A stretch of DNA of 64,000 nucleotides from Flavobacteriales bacterium (GCA_016702645.1 JADJDP010000028.1:6081-70080), one strand, 5' to 3'; numbered from the stretch's first letter, positions 1-10,618 are shown. Made by a program: numbers and translations. The notes: generated by a model from the sequence alone, not told the origin.

Positions 1-3000
1 GGCCATGGTGAAGAGCTGCGAAGTGGTATCGGTACAGCCACCCGCGTCGGTGATCACGAGCGTGACGGTGCTTGCCTGGCCGTAGGGCATGTAGGCTTGT
101 GCATTTTCATCGGTGCTCGTGGTACCCTGTCCGAAGTTCCATTGCCAGGAAACGGCACCTGCGCTCGCATCCTGGAAGAAGCCGCGCAGTGTTTCACATC
201 CCGCTTCGAAGCGTGCGGTGAAGTCCGCCTGTGCTGCACTGCTGATGCCCACGGTAACGGCTGCGTTGCTTGTACAGGTGTCGTTGCTCACCGTGAGCAC
301 ATATGTAGTCGTCACGTTGGGTGAGGCGACCGGGTTCGCGCTCATAGGATCATCGAGGCCTGCGGCAGGCGACCATAGGTAGGTACTGCCGGGAACGCTC
401 GTTGGGGACCCGCCCAAAGTCACGGCCACACCTCCGCAAACCGTCGAGCCAGTTCCCGCATCGATCGGCGGATCCACGCCCACCGAGATGGTAACCGCAT
501 CACTTGCTGCGCAGTTGTTGCCGTCGGTAACGGTGAGCGTGAACGTCGTGGTGACCTGCGGGTTCGCGGTTGTGCTCAGCGCACTTGGATCGTTCACGGA
601 GTTAGAAGGCGTCCATAGCACCGTACCACCGCTACTCGTTCCGATCAGGTCGGTGAAGAAACCCTGGCACAGCCAAGCATCGCTTCCTGCATCCGCTGTA
701 GGCAGGGAATTCACTGTCACAGTGATCTCATCGCTGGCAACGCATGTGTTGATATCTGTGAGCGTAACGGTGTATGTCGTGGTAGCGCCCGGTGAAGCGG
801 TTGGGTTGGCGACCGTGGTGCTGCTGAGACCCGTGCCGGGGCTCCATACGAAGGATCCTGCACCCGTCGCGTTCAGTTGCACGCTACTACCGATGCAGAC
901 GCCGACATCAGCTCCCGCATCGATCGTGGGAAGCGGGTTCACGGTGACTGTCACCTGGTCGGTGTTGACGCACTGGTTCCCGTCAGAAACGGTCACCGTG
1001 TACACCGTCGTGTTCGCCGGGTTCGCGGTTGGGTTGGCGTTCGCGATGTTGGAAAGTCCTGTGGCTGGGCTCCATACGAAGGTGGATCCACTCGGTCCTG
1101 TCGGGGATCCACCGATGTTGACGGTTCCGCCGACGCAGTAGTTCTGATCCGCTCCGGCATTGGTCGCTGGGAGCAGATTCACCACAATGGAGATATCACT
1201 GCTGCCAACGCATCCGTTCGCGTCGGTGACCGTGAGCGTATATTCCGTGCTCACGATCGGGTTGAAGAGTGGATCCGCAACGGAGGGGTCGCTAACGGCA
1301 GTTGAAGGTGACCAACTGTAGGTCACGCCGCCCGATCCAATGAGTTGTGTTGTGTCACCGATGCAGATCACATTGTCACCTGTGATGGTGATAGCGGGGT
1401 TGCTGATGGTCACTTGCACCGATGCAGTATCCGGGCAAGCGGTGCCACCGCCCGCGATGTAGTAATAGGTTCCGGTCTGATCGTTCGATGGATCGAACTG
1501 GTCTCCGTGGGGAACGAAATTGCTCGTGTACCACTGGCCTCCGGCATCCGGTGTTCCGCCGAGCGAATCGGTGAGGCTGAAGATGACACCGCTGCCACAG
1601 GAGTTGGCCAGTTCATCCAAGCCGGCATTCGCTAGTGCATTCACCGTTACCGTCATCGTATCCGTATCAATGCACTGGTCGGCATTGGTAACGGTCACCA
1701 CATAATCCGTGGTGGTGATCGGCGAAGCGACGGGATCAGCGACGTTCGGATCGCTCAATGCCGTGCTTGGCGACCATGTGTATCCACCGCCACCACTGGC
1801 GTTCAGTTGTGTACTGCTGCCTTCACAGATCGACGCATCGGGACCTGCGTTGGCGATGGCCAGGCTCACGACCACCTGCACCGTATCCGCATCCTGACAC
1901 GCACCTTGTGCAACGAACACGACGACTTGCTCAGAGGAGATGGCAGCGATGTAGGGGTTCGCTGACGATGCACTGGCAATGGAACCGGAAGGCGAAGACC
2001 ACGAGATCGTCGAACCAAGCGGCCCAGTGGGTGCGCCACCGAGTTGCACACTGTCGCCGAAGCAATACAGCACATCGGGCCCGGCATCCGCCTCTGGCGT
2101 ATCCAATGTGTTGAAGACACTGCTCACCGTATCGGAACGACAACCGTTATCGTCGGTCACTACCACCGTTAGCACGCTTGCACCAGCGGTTGTGTGCAAC
2201 AGCTCCACCGTGTTATCCGATGTGCCCGTGATGATGAGGGGTCCTGTCGTGATCCACGAGTAGGTATTGCCCGTCTGATCCGGCAATGCGAAAGCAGATG
2301 CTGGCGCGTTCTCGCAAGCACTTCCCACGGGCGGTTCTATCTGGATGTTCTGCGAGAACTGGTTCACCGTCACGATCACGGAATCGATCTGTGAGCAGGT
2401 TGTAGCATCGGTGAGGGTGACATAGTAGGTGGTCGTCGTCGGGGGAGAGGCGAAGGGTTGCGCAACATCCGTGGAGCTGAGACCCGTGGCAGGGGACCAT
2501 GAATAGGAGCCTGGCTGATCCGTACCGATGAGCACGCTGTCGCCGAGACAAATTGCCACATCCGGTCCAGCATCCGCACTGGGCAGCACGTTCACTGTCA
2601 CCACGGCTTGATCGCTGTTCGTGCATGTGTTGCTTCCGGTAACGGTGAGCGTGTACACCGTGGTCTGTTCCGGAGTGCTGATCGGATCCGGTATCGTCGG
2701 ATCGCTCAAGCCGAAGGGTGGTGTCCATAACAGGGTGCCGCTACCGGATCCCTGCAGTTGCACGCTGCCGCCGAAGCAAACCTCGAGGTCCGGTCCTGCA
2801 TCCACGTTCGGCAATGGCAGCACGACCACGTTCATCGTGTCACTGTTCACGCACTGGTTTCCATCGGTCACCACCACCACGTACATGGCATCAGTTGTCA
2901 CGCTCAGTTCGGGATTGGCGGCGGCAGTGCTGTTCAGTCCGGTCGCTGGCGACCACGAGAACGTACTTCCGAGAGGTCCTGTCGGGGATCCGCCCAAGGG

Positions 3001-5047
3001 AATGGACGTGCCGAGGCATGGTGTGAGGTCGGGACCTGCGTTCGCAGGTGGCAGAGCGTTCACCACGATGCTCACGCTATCGACCGCTGTACAGCCGATG
3101 CCATCGGTGAGGGTGACGATGTAGGTGGTGCTTGTTGTCGGCGTGGCGATAGGATCAGCGATATCCGTTGCGCTCAATCCGGCAGCTGGGGTCCATTCGA
3201 ATTGTCCGTTCCCACTCGCCTGGAGTTGTACACTTCCGCCCACACAGAATGCCGTGTCGGGATCAGCGCTTACCTGTGGATCGTTCACGGTCACGAGAAC
3301 GGTATCCCGGTTCACGCAACCGCTGTTCGTTACCTCCACGATGTACTGTGTCGTGCTTGCAGGCGTGGAACCAGGGTTCGCGGATGTGCTATTGTCCAAA
3401 CCGGTCGCAGGTGACCATGAATAGCTGCTTCCGCCTGGCCCAGTGGGCGCTCCACCGATCATCGTGCTCGTGCCTGGGCATATGGCGATATCGGTACCGG
3501 CGTTCGTTGCTGGCAGGGCCGCCACGTTCACAGGAATGCTGATCGGGGTGCTGCTACACTCCAGTGCGCTCGTGGCGAACACCTGAACGGTACCGGGTCC
3601 GGCGGAACCCCAATCCACCGTGATGCTGTTGGTGCCCTGACCGCTAGTAATGATTCCGCCGCTCACGGTCCAAGTGAAGCTTGCCCCGCTGATCGCGGCC
3701 GTGCTGTAGATGTTCCCGGTTTGACCGGTGCACACCTGCGCTGGCCCACTGATAGCCGTCGGTCCGTCAAAGCCGAGTACGGTCACTTGATAGATCACAT
3801 CGAGCGTACGCGGCGGACAACCGTTGTCGGACACGCTCACGCTGAAGAGAAAGGGTTGGTCCTGCGCTTGCTCACAACTGGTGTTCCAGCAGAAGGTGCT
3901 GCCAACGGCTCCCGAGCCACTGGCCGGTGCGATGATCGTCGCCGGCGGGTTGAAGATCCCGCCATCGAAGATGGTACCGCTCGCGGTGAGCAACAGTGAG
4001 TCAGCGTTCCGGATCCTGGAAATCGAGATCGAAGCACAGCTGGGAACCGGCTTGCACGGAGTACACATTGCCCTGGCCGATGATCGCCTCCGGTGCATCG
4101 TTCGGAGGACATACGACCGCCTGCAACTGCAGGTCGCGTCGTGTTCGACCGATGAGCACGCCATTGCGATACTCCTTCACTTCCACAGCCACCACGTAGT
4201 TGCCCTGCACCGTGGGTTGATATTGGGTAAGTCCGGTAGCGCCGTTGATGAATGCATAACCTCCGGGACCGAAGGGCTGCGCCACGCTGAACGTGGGTAC
4301 ATAGTTCACCAGCGGTACATCGTTGGGCAACACGTTCGGCGGGTTGATGATCCCACCGCCTCCATCAACACTGTTGTAGGGAGTCTCGAAAGAGAAGATC
4401 AACTGGTCGCCATCGGGATCCGTTGCACTGTTCACGAACGTGCTCGTGTCATTGATGCACAATAGCGGTGTGGGGTCGCCGAGCCAGATGGGCGATGAGT
4501 TCACCAGCAGCGGTGGAGGGATGAACGCGTAGTAGCCGATACCCGTGTTGTTCGGGTTGAAGAGGTTGGAGATCGAGAGGTTCCGAGCGTTCATCTGGAA
4601 GTACAGATGATAGCCGCCGAAATTCAGCGGCAGATCCACAGTGCCCTGCAACAGGCCCAACTGCGTGCACAGCCCCTCGCCAACCGTGCAGCCGCTCGGC
4701 AGGTCGGGTATGATGTACGAGCTGTCAACCAAAGCAAGGTTCGCGATGGTGAGGAGTGGCTTGTTGGCATTGGGCGCACCGGGGTTCTGCGGATAAACGC
4801 CCACGGGCATGAAGCCGCCGTTCGTGCTCAGGATCTCCTGAAGCGTGGACCAGTTGCTATCGTCACCGCAGTTCATGTAGAACTGCATGTACACGATGTA
4901 ACGATACACTTGGCTGCCCGGCGCGGTTTCACCCACATAGGTGTATCCAAGGTTGCCACCGATCAGGTGCGTGGCCTGCACCTTGTTCGTATGGGCGATC
5001 AGTGCGATCACCGTTGCCAGCTTCAACAAGGTTCGGATCGATCGCAT
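1..5047 (-). CDS. Giant PKD/Ig-like repeat surface protein (3' partial, frameshifted)
   Basis: This is the N-terminal part, about 1,680 residues, of a very large exported protein whose 3' end lies beyond the left edge. It starts with a signal peptide of about 24 residues (hydrophobic LLKLATVIALIAH, then ATHLIGGNL). A globular region of about 320 residues follows, then a cadherin-like segment (DPDGDQLIFSF), a PKD-like module and about 14 tandem modules of 75-80 residues. The window ends inside a classical PKD domain (WQWNFGQGT). The frame is open from base 1 to about 4006 and shifts near 4006: an extra A turns the expected DPDADS into DPER-stop. From family knowledge, such proteins are usually exported by T9SS and carry a C-terminal gliding-associated or sorting domain, which cannot be checked here. 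It lies 3 bp downstream of the next gene, so the two are probably co-transcribed. An adhesin or motility role is inferred. Confidence 0.8.
250..3500 (-). repeat. About 14 tandem Ig/PKD-like protein modules
   Basis: On the minus strand the coding DNA repeats with a period of roughly 220-250 bp. Typical modules contain a start like C.G.S..LGG.P.G, a central WSPATGL-like core, a TTQYIVEVTN-like strand and a Cys-containing turn. Cores lie near 3410, 3190, 2950, 2725, 2497, 2255, 2000, 1775, 1535, 1312, 1068, 843, 613 and 370. The modules near 1535 and 2255 are divergent; the former has an insert with GTYYYIAGGGT. They have diverged at DNA level, so recent slippage expansion is not obvious. Confidence 0.75.
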
Positions 5048-5050
5048 GTG

Positions 5051-7985
5051 CTAACGAATGATCAAGGTGCGTGTCCATTGCTCACCATCGGTGACCACCT
5101 GCAAGAGGTGCACGCCTGCTGGGAGGTCGCTCGTGTCGAAGCGTTCCGTACGCGTACTGCCGGGTATCGTGCGCGTCTCCAGCACTTGGCCCAATGCGTT
5201 TCGCAAGAGGAGCGTCCGCTTCATGGAGGAGGAAGGAGCGAGGTCGACTTCGAACCAGTCATCGGCAGGTTGTGGACGTATCACCATGATCGGATCAACG
5301 CCGTGCTCTTCAACGCCGACCAGCGAGCAGTTCCATGTGAGCAGGAAGCCGGGTGTGTTGGGTGGCATACCGCCGGGACCTCCTTGCTGTTCTTGGCGAA
5401 GTGTGATGCTCGGTCCGGTGCTGGTGATTACCCCGTTGTTGGGTAGTTGCCCCAGCCCATTGCCGCCATAACTGCCGATCAACGTGCTCGCCACGTCCGG
5501 GCCGTCGTAGATCGCCAGTGAACGGTTCGGGTTGTTGCCCCAAGCGAACTGGCTGAAGGTGATCGTGACCTGCTGGGCACCCGGAGGTGCGAGGGTATAA
5601 GCACCACTCGTGCCTTGGAAATAGTTCTCGTTCGGGCCGCCGTTGTCGCTGAGGACCCCGAGACATTCCGTATTGGTCACGTCATCGAACAGTTCCACTT
5701 GGAGCGTGTCGCATTGCCATCCGGGCACATAGGTCACGGCTCCGGGCAGCACATCGCTGTCACTACCGAACGCGTTCGTCGCGGCAAGGCTCACCGTGTA
5801 GGAGCCGGGTTGCAAATAGGTGTGAAGAGGGTTCTGCTCCGCGCTGGTGTTGCCGTCGCCGAAGTTCCATGACCAACTTGTGGGAAAGTGGGTGCTCTGG
5901 TCCGTGAACTGAACAACACCATCACAAGTCACTGCGGGCGTAACGAGAAAGTCAGCCGTTGGCGGATCGGTGGATGGCATCACGCGCACGCTGAAGTCTT
6001 CCACCTGTCCGTAAAGCGGCGCATCACAAGGGGCCTCGCTCTGGCCTATCACATCACTTTGCACACGCAAACGCAACGGCGTGTCGAACACCGTTCCCGC
6101 GGGGATGGATGCATTGCCCGATGGTGATGACTGGCCCAGTGCGGTTGCAATGAGTTCGTCGGAGGCGAAGCTGCCGTCGTTGTTCAGGTCGATCCAGATG
6201 CGCGTGTCATGCGGCGTATCCTCGCTGCTGGTAACGGACCACGGGTAGCTCTGTCCTTCTTCCACCTGGGCCACGTTCCCGCAACTGCGGTCCTGGTACC
6301 CTTCGCTGCCGTTCGCACTGGCGCTGTTGATCCCTGCGAACTCGAACCCAAGTATGCCGTAGCCGCAGCAGTAGGCCTGTGTGTTCGGGGTGCATACCGC
6401 AGGAACCAGCTGTGCACCCAGGTCCACGGTCACAAGGTTCACAGCCACGGTGTCATCCTGTCCATTGGCGTTCAGCACAGTGAGCGTCACGGTATAGGTT
6501 CCACTGCTGGTGTAGCTGTGCGAGGGGTTCGCCTCGTTCGAAGTTCCGGTATCGCCGAATTCCCAAGCCCAAGCGGTTGGCGTGTTCTGCGAGAGGTCGG
6601 TGAATTGAACGACGCCATCGCAACCGAACAAAGGCGCGGCACTGAACGAGGCTATCGGTGGTTGTGTATTGGCGATAACCGTGACGCTGTAGTCCTCAGC
6701 TTGTCCGTATTGGATGGTTCCGCAGGCCAGCGGATCCGGCGTCACCAGATCGTACGCGGCGATAACGCGTAAGCGCAGCGGTGTGTCCAACACCACACCA
6801 ACTGAAATGAGCGTACCGGAATTCACCGACTGGTCCACTGGCCGAAAGGAGCAGCTCGTTCGCAGTGAATATGCCGGAGTTGTCCAGGTCCAGCCAGGCA
6901 CGTACAGCATGGGATGCGGCAGCAGCTGTGGTAATGCTGAGGTCGAGGTCGGTGCCTTGGAGCACGGTGATGGACCCACAGGTGTTGTCCATGTAGCCTC
7001 CGTCGGCGACAGCATCACCGCTTACATGTGCAATGCCTTCGATGCTGACGTTCAAAATGCCGAAGCCCTCCACCGTCCCTGTGCTTGGGGCATCGCAAGC
7101 AGCAACAGGTTGGTTGCCATCAAGGTCCACGGTCACCGTCACTTCGGCGGTATCGCTACCGAAGGCGTTGGTGGCGATCAGTGTGACCGTGTACGTACCA
7201 CTGTTCAAGTAGGTGTGGACAGGGTCTTGTTCCGCGCTCGTGCTGTCATCCCCGAAGTTCCATTCCCACGAGGTAGGCGTGTACAAACTCGCATCGGTGA
7301 ACATGAACTCGCCCGTGCAGGATAAAAGCGTGTTCGAAGCGATGTATGCGATCGGGGGTGTTTCCAACGGCACCCACTGGAAGCGCACGTTGGGGCGCTG
7401 CAAGAACTGCTGGTGTTGACCACCTGGATCGGTGCAAATAGCGGGGTTGGGGGAGTTGCGCGCCACGCAACTGATGAAGGGGGTCGTGGTCTGGCGCACC
7501 CTGGCGTTTTGCGAGGTCGTGGTGTTCGAGTAGCACGTCTCGATCACCAGGTTCGAAACACCGTCCCAGAAGTAGGGCGAGTCGAACGCATGGTAGGTCC
7601 AACCGTTGAGGTCCGCGAAATCCAAAGGGCCCCATGCAGGCGAAAGCCCGGTCTCCCAGGTTCCCGAGAGCGCTGCCACCGGCGTGTTGCCGATGCTTAT
7701 CGAGAAGGAATTGAACACGGTCCCGCTCGCTGCGAAAACATCGAAGCCCAGTCCGAGGATCGTTCCTTGGGCCATGCCAGCCGATTGCAATTCACTCGCA
7801 AGGATCAACAGCTGATTGCGCGACCCGTTCTGTTGGTTCGCATAGGGCGATGGGGCTGCGAATGCACCGTTCAGGATGTTGCCCGTGCCTACTTCGATCA
7901 TCACCTGGCCCATTGCCGAAGTGATCGTTCCGGCCCCGATGACCACGGTCAAGGACAGGCTGCTGATGGATGGCTTGAACGGCAT
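5051..7985 (-). CDS. T9SS-secreted PKD/GEVED/CUB-like multidomain protein (frameshifted)
   Basis: This encodes an exported surface or extracellular protein of about 978 residues. The start was set at the ATG of MPFKPSISSL because a signal peptide follows it. Order: signal peptide; a beta-rich N-terminal domain; PKD 1 (WEWNFGDDST); GEVED-type domain 1 (WLDLDNSGIF ... YGQAEDYSV); PKD 2 (WAWEFGDTGT); GEVED-type domain 2 (IWIDLNNDGSF ... YGQVEDFSV); PKD 3 (WSWNFGDGNT); a CUB-like domain (IYDGPDV); and a C-terminal T9SS type A sorting domain (IRPQPADDWFEV ... LPAGVHLLQV). The frame changes near 6838-6848; one extra base explains it. The next gene starts 3 bp after the stop, so this is the first gene of a two-gene operon. 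Binding or adhesion is inferred from the domains; no catalytic domain is visible. Confidence 0.82.
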
Positions 7986-8191
7986 GGTGATGGGCAACGG
8001 AAACGTCGGGGAAGATAGTCCGCCACCCACACCGCCAGAACTCGCTATTCACTGGTTATCAAAGGGGTTACGCACAGTGCATCCTTATGGCCGCCGTGAG
8101 GGCTTGAAACCGTCGGGCGTAAAACTGCGTACATCTATCATAAATCGACCCTCGTCCACCATATCGGGCGAATGGTCGAGAAGTTGGAGAG

Positions 8192-8770
8192 GTGAACACG
8201 AACGGATACATACAGCGAACGAATTCGGACCAGCACTGGTCCAATGCTGTTGGTATATCCTGGCTGCACGAGGAGCAACGCACTGTGGTATTTGAGCACC
8301 ATGGTCCCATGGAACCGGCGACATTGCACGTCCTGTTGGCCAAGGCCGAAGAGGCGAGTCTTGCTGCGGGCGACGGGGTGGGGCTTCGCAAACGGCTCTT
8401 CAATGTGCTTGTGGAAGGGTTGGAGAACATGCAGCGGCATGCCATCGAGCCGCATCGCGAAAGTGGCATCGCGGTCCTGGTGGACCGTGGTGATGGGTAT
8501 CGATTGTTGCTCGGGAACGCCTTGCCTGTCGCTTCAGCCGCGTTGCTCGTGCATCGTGTTGGCGTGCTCAATGAAATGGAGGAGGTGGACTTGAAGGAGC
8601 ATTTCCTCAAACTGCTGGCCAATGACGGTCGCACGGATCGCGGGGGCGCTGGCCTTGGCCTTATCACCATGGCCCGTAAGAGCACCAAGCCGATGCTGGT
8701 ACACAGCGTCCCGAAGGATGAACACACGGCCTACTTCGCTCTGGAGATCGCCGTGCTACGCTCCGCGTAG
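8192..8770 (+). CDS. SiaB-family protein kinase (DUF6272 type)
   Basis: This 192-residue soluble protein resembles the SiaB family. In Pseudomonas, SiaB phosphorylates the anti-anti-sigma-like protein SiaC in a pathway controlling cyclic-di-GMP and aggregation. Visible features are an early beta strand (TVVFEHHGPM), a long helix with NVLVEGLENMQRHA resembling an HATPase N-box, and a late glycine motif (GGAGLGLITMARKS) resembling the ATP-lid G-box. The start is taken as GTG at 8192, close behind a GGAGAG stretch. It is transcribed away from the T9SS surface-protein operon. No SiaC-like or SiaA-like phosphatase gene is adjacent, so its partner must be elsewhere. The family call is moderately strong; the pathway is inferred. 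Confidence 0.65.
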   Translation: MNTNGYIQRTNSDQHWSNAVGISWLHEEQRTVVFEHHGPMEPATLHVLLAKAEEASLAAGDGVGLRKRLFNVLVEGLENMQRHAIEPHRESGIAVLVDRGDGYRLLLGNALPVASAALLVHRVGVLNEMEEVDLKEHFLKLLANDGRTDRGGAGLGLITMARKSTKPMLVHSVPKDEHTAYFALEIAVLRSA

Positions 8771-8772
8771 GA

Positions 8773-9990
8773 TCAAGCGCTTGCGTATTCTTCCAGGTAG
8801 TTGAACCGCTCGGTGAGTTCACCGCCACGGGCTATGGTCGCCCGATCGATCATTCCTTCATCATCGTCCAGCAGCAAGTGCGGCAGCACCCGTTCCATCA
8901 GGTCCAAGCCGAAGGCTTCGGAGGCGTCCCGCGGGAGTTCGCACGGCAGGTTGTCAACGGCCATCACGGTGATGCTGTTCGCAGCGCCCACTTCCGTTTC
9001 TTTCCCGCTAGCACGGTCGTAGCCCAGGAACGGCGCAGCAATGGTGGTGGAGCGAACCGTGCTGTCGATGGGTCCACCAACATCGCAACTGATGTCGGCG
9101 ATGGTGTCCAACGTCAACAACGGATCCCGCAGATCATCCGCGCTCAGGATCTTCGGACCGCGTGGGTCCCAAAAGTGGCAGGCCAGATAGAGTTGTGCGC
9201 GACGGGCATATGGGAGGAAGCGCGAGCGGTGCCCGTTCGGGTCGTGGTGGAAGGCGGCCTTGTCGAATGGTGCACCGTCTTCCCGCTCGTACAGGTCGGC
9301 GGAGCCCAATGTGGTGTACACCGGCTTCGCGAACGAGTTCTCCAGGAATTCTTTGGGCTTCACGCGTTCAACGCCTGCACGCTCCAAGACGCCCATGGCA
9401 CCTTTTCCGACACGACCACCACCGCTCATGACGATGCGCAGGTCCTTGGGCAAAGGGAATGCGTGCAGGTGGTGTTCCAGTTCCTCGAGGTCATGGCAGG
9501 CATGCGCTGGTTTCAACGAAGGACCTCCGTGGGTGAGCTGCCACGCGCGGAACGCATTGTAAGCACCCACCACACCGGCCCAGTAACCGAAGGCAAGTAC
9601 CCGCTCGCCGGATGTGTTCGTTAGCAGTTCGTGATCGATGAGCGTGATCTTCCGCTCCAGCACAGCATGCAGGAGCTTCCTGTTGTGCGGTTGTTCCTTG
9701 ATGGTGTGGCTGAAGAAGAGGTAGCTCTTGCCGGGCATCAGCATCTCGAGCGGGACTTCCTTCACGCCAAGGATCAGGTCGCGGTCGTCCAAGTCGTCCA
9801 CGAGTTTGACGCCGGCAGCTTCGTATTCGAGGTCGGTAAAGGCACGCACGGGGCTGCGTTGTACCACCAAGTCGACGTTCGGATAACGGAAGTGCACATC
9901 GCGGCACTGTTCCGGCGTAAGGGGCACCCGCCGGTCAGCCGGTTCCTTGCCTTCGCGGATGATGCCAAGCTTGCGGTAGAGGGCTGTCAT
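8773..9990 (-). CDS. Alanine dehydrogenase / saccharopine dehydrogenase-family oxidoreductase
   Basis: This 405-residue enzyme has the AlaDH/PNT two-domain fold. The N-terminal domain carries the family opening GIIREGK..ADRRVPLTP (residues 9-25), and a nucleotide-binding Rossmann loop GGGRVGKGAMG sits at residues 190-200. Relatives are NAD(P)-dependent alanine dehydrogenases, transhydrogenase alpha subunits and lysine-forming saccharopine dehydrogenases. The rather acidic C-terminal half and the CDVGGPIDSTVRST segment look closer to the saccharopine dehydrogenase (Lys1-like) side, but the substrate cannot be fixed by reading alone. A TAAGTTCG box lies 9 bp upstream (10000-10007). Its stop is 2 bp from the end of the convergent SiaB-type gene. 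Confidence 0.7.
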   Translation of the reverse strand: MTALYRKLGIIREGKEPADRRVPLTPEQCRDVHFRYPNVDLVVQRSPVRAFTDLEYEAAGVKLVDDLDDRDLILGVKEVPLEMLMPGKSYLFFSHTIKEQPHNRKLLHAVLERKITLIDHELLTNTSGERVLAFGYWAGVVGAYNAFRAWQLTHGGPSLKPAHACHDLEELEHHLHAFPLPKDLRIVMSGGGRVGKGAMGVLERAGVERVKPKEFLENSFAKPVYTTLGSADLYEREDGAPFDKAAFHHDPNGHRSRFLPYARRAQLYLACHFWDPRGPKILSADDLRDPLLTLDTIADISCDVGGPIDSTVRSTTIAAPFLGYDRASGKETEVGAANSITVMAVDNLPCELPRDASEAFGLDLMERVLPHLLLDDDEGMIDRATIARGGELTERFNYLEEYASA

Positions 9991-10058
9991 TTCAGGGCGC
10001 GAACTTAGATCAACTGGTTTCGCTGACCCCGATCGCCTGCCTTGCCTCTCAACCGAGC

Positions 10059-10066
10059 TACTTTTG
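10059..10066 (+). promoter_or_regulatory. Bacteroidota-type -7 box of ssrA
   Basis: TACTTTTG matches the TAnnTTTG -7 consensus of the Bacteroidota primary sigma factor and ends 23 bp before the mature tmRNA 5' end. No well-spaced -33 TTTG is evident. Confidence 0.45.
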
Positions 10067-10089
10067 TACCTCGTTCATTGAATTTCATT

Positions 10090-10486
10090 GGGGCCGATCT
10101 GGATTCGACAGCGGCTTCGTGAGGTGTGTAAGCATGCCGGGTGTGTGGTGCGGCCCGTATCCCAGTGCCACAAAGCCGTAACTGGCGAAGTAGACTACGC
10201 TCTCGCAGCTTAACAGCCCAAGGCTGTTCGGCTTAATCCACGTGAACAACAGTAGCGTGGACGAGTACCTCTCGGGGAGGCCCGTTCTCCTCCTTCCCGG
10301 ATCCGAGGTGTCATCATGGGGAACTGGCTCGCGCGGTGGTCCGTAGCGCGGGTGAGAAACAGGACCTAAGCCTGTGTTGGGGTGCCCTTCCCCAGGTGCA
10401 GGTCGAAAACCAATGAAGAGGCTACGCATGTAGAAAGCACATTTCATGGTCGTTTGGACGAGGGTTCGATCCCCTCCGGCTCCACC
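10090..10486 (+). ncRNA. ssrA: tmRNA (transfer-messenger RNA)
   Basis: The 5' end GGGGCCGATCTGGATTCGAC and the 3' end GGTTCGATCCCCTCCGGCTCC are hallmark tmRNA termini. GGGGCCG at the start pairs with CGGCTCC at the end as the acceptor stem, with one G-U. The discriminator A and CC follow, but the terminal A of CCA is not encoded. The tag frame reads GGC GAA GTA GAC TAC GCT CTC GCA GCT TAA at 10184-10213, giving GEVDYALAA after the alanine carried by the tmRNA. It rescues stalled ribosomes and marks the product for proteolysis. Bacteroidota tags commonly read GENNYALAA or GETNYALAA; VD here is a local variation. Confidence 0.96.
10468..10483 (+). repeat. 16-bp direct repeat, copy 1 (tmRNA 3' end)
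   Basis: gatcccctccggctcc forms the T-arm/acceptor 3' strand of tmRNA and recurs exactly at 10570-10585, 102 bp downstream. tmRNA 3' ends are common integrase attachment sites, and such duplications can mark past integration. Confidence 0.7.
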
Positions 10487-10492
10487 TTAGGC

Positions 10493-10526
10493 GAAGCGGC
10501 CGTTGCAAGAGCAGCGGCCGTTCTTC
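10493..10526 (+). terminator. Hairpin downstream of tmRNA
   Basis: GAAGCGGCCGTTGC pairs with GCAGCGGCCG(TT)CTTC around an AAGA loop, giving a 14-bp stem with a two-base bulge. The trailing T-run is weak, so it may act as a processing or termination structure. Confidence 0.5.
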
Positions 10527-10569
10527 GTCTCGAAGAACAGGAACGAGGTTCACCCTGGCGTAGGTCGGG

Positions 10570-10585
10570 GATCCCCTCCGGCTCC
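10570..10585 (+). repeat. 16-bp direct repeat, copy 2 (partial tmRNA 3' end)
   Basis: This is an exact second copy of gatcccctccggctcc outside the mature tmRNA. The preceding bases differ from the tmRNA copy, and no integrase or foreign gene lies between the copies. It is either an att-site remnant or a short local duplication. Confidence 0.6.
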
Positions 10586-10618
10586 GCAAGAGAAGAGCGC
10601 CCCTCATTTCAGCGAATT

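Noticed and set aside
488..1141. 217-codon open frame on the plus strand in the repeat region
   Set aside because: It is the antisense of Ig/PKD-like repeats; periodic Val/Thr-rich sequence explained by the minus-strand modules.
250..3500. Periodic DNA that could be mistaken for a CRISPR or satellite array
   Set aside because: The period is about 220-250 bp, the copies diverge at DNA level, and the minus-strand frame is continuously open and encodes protein modules.
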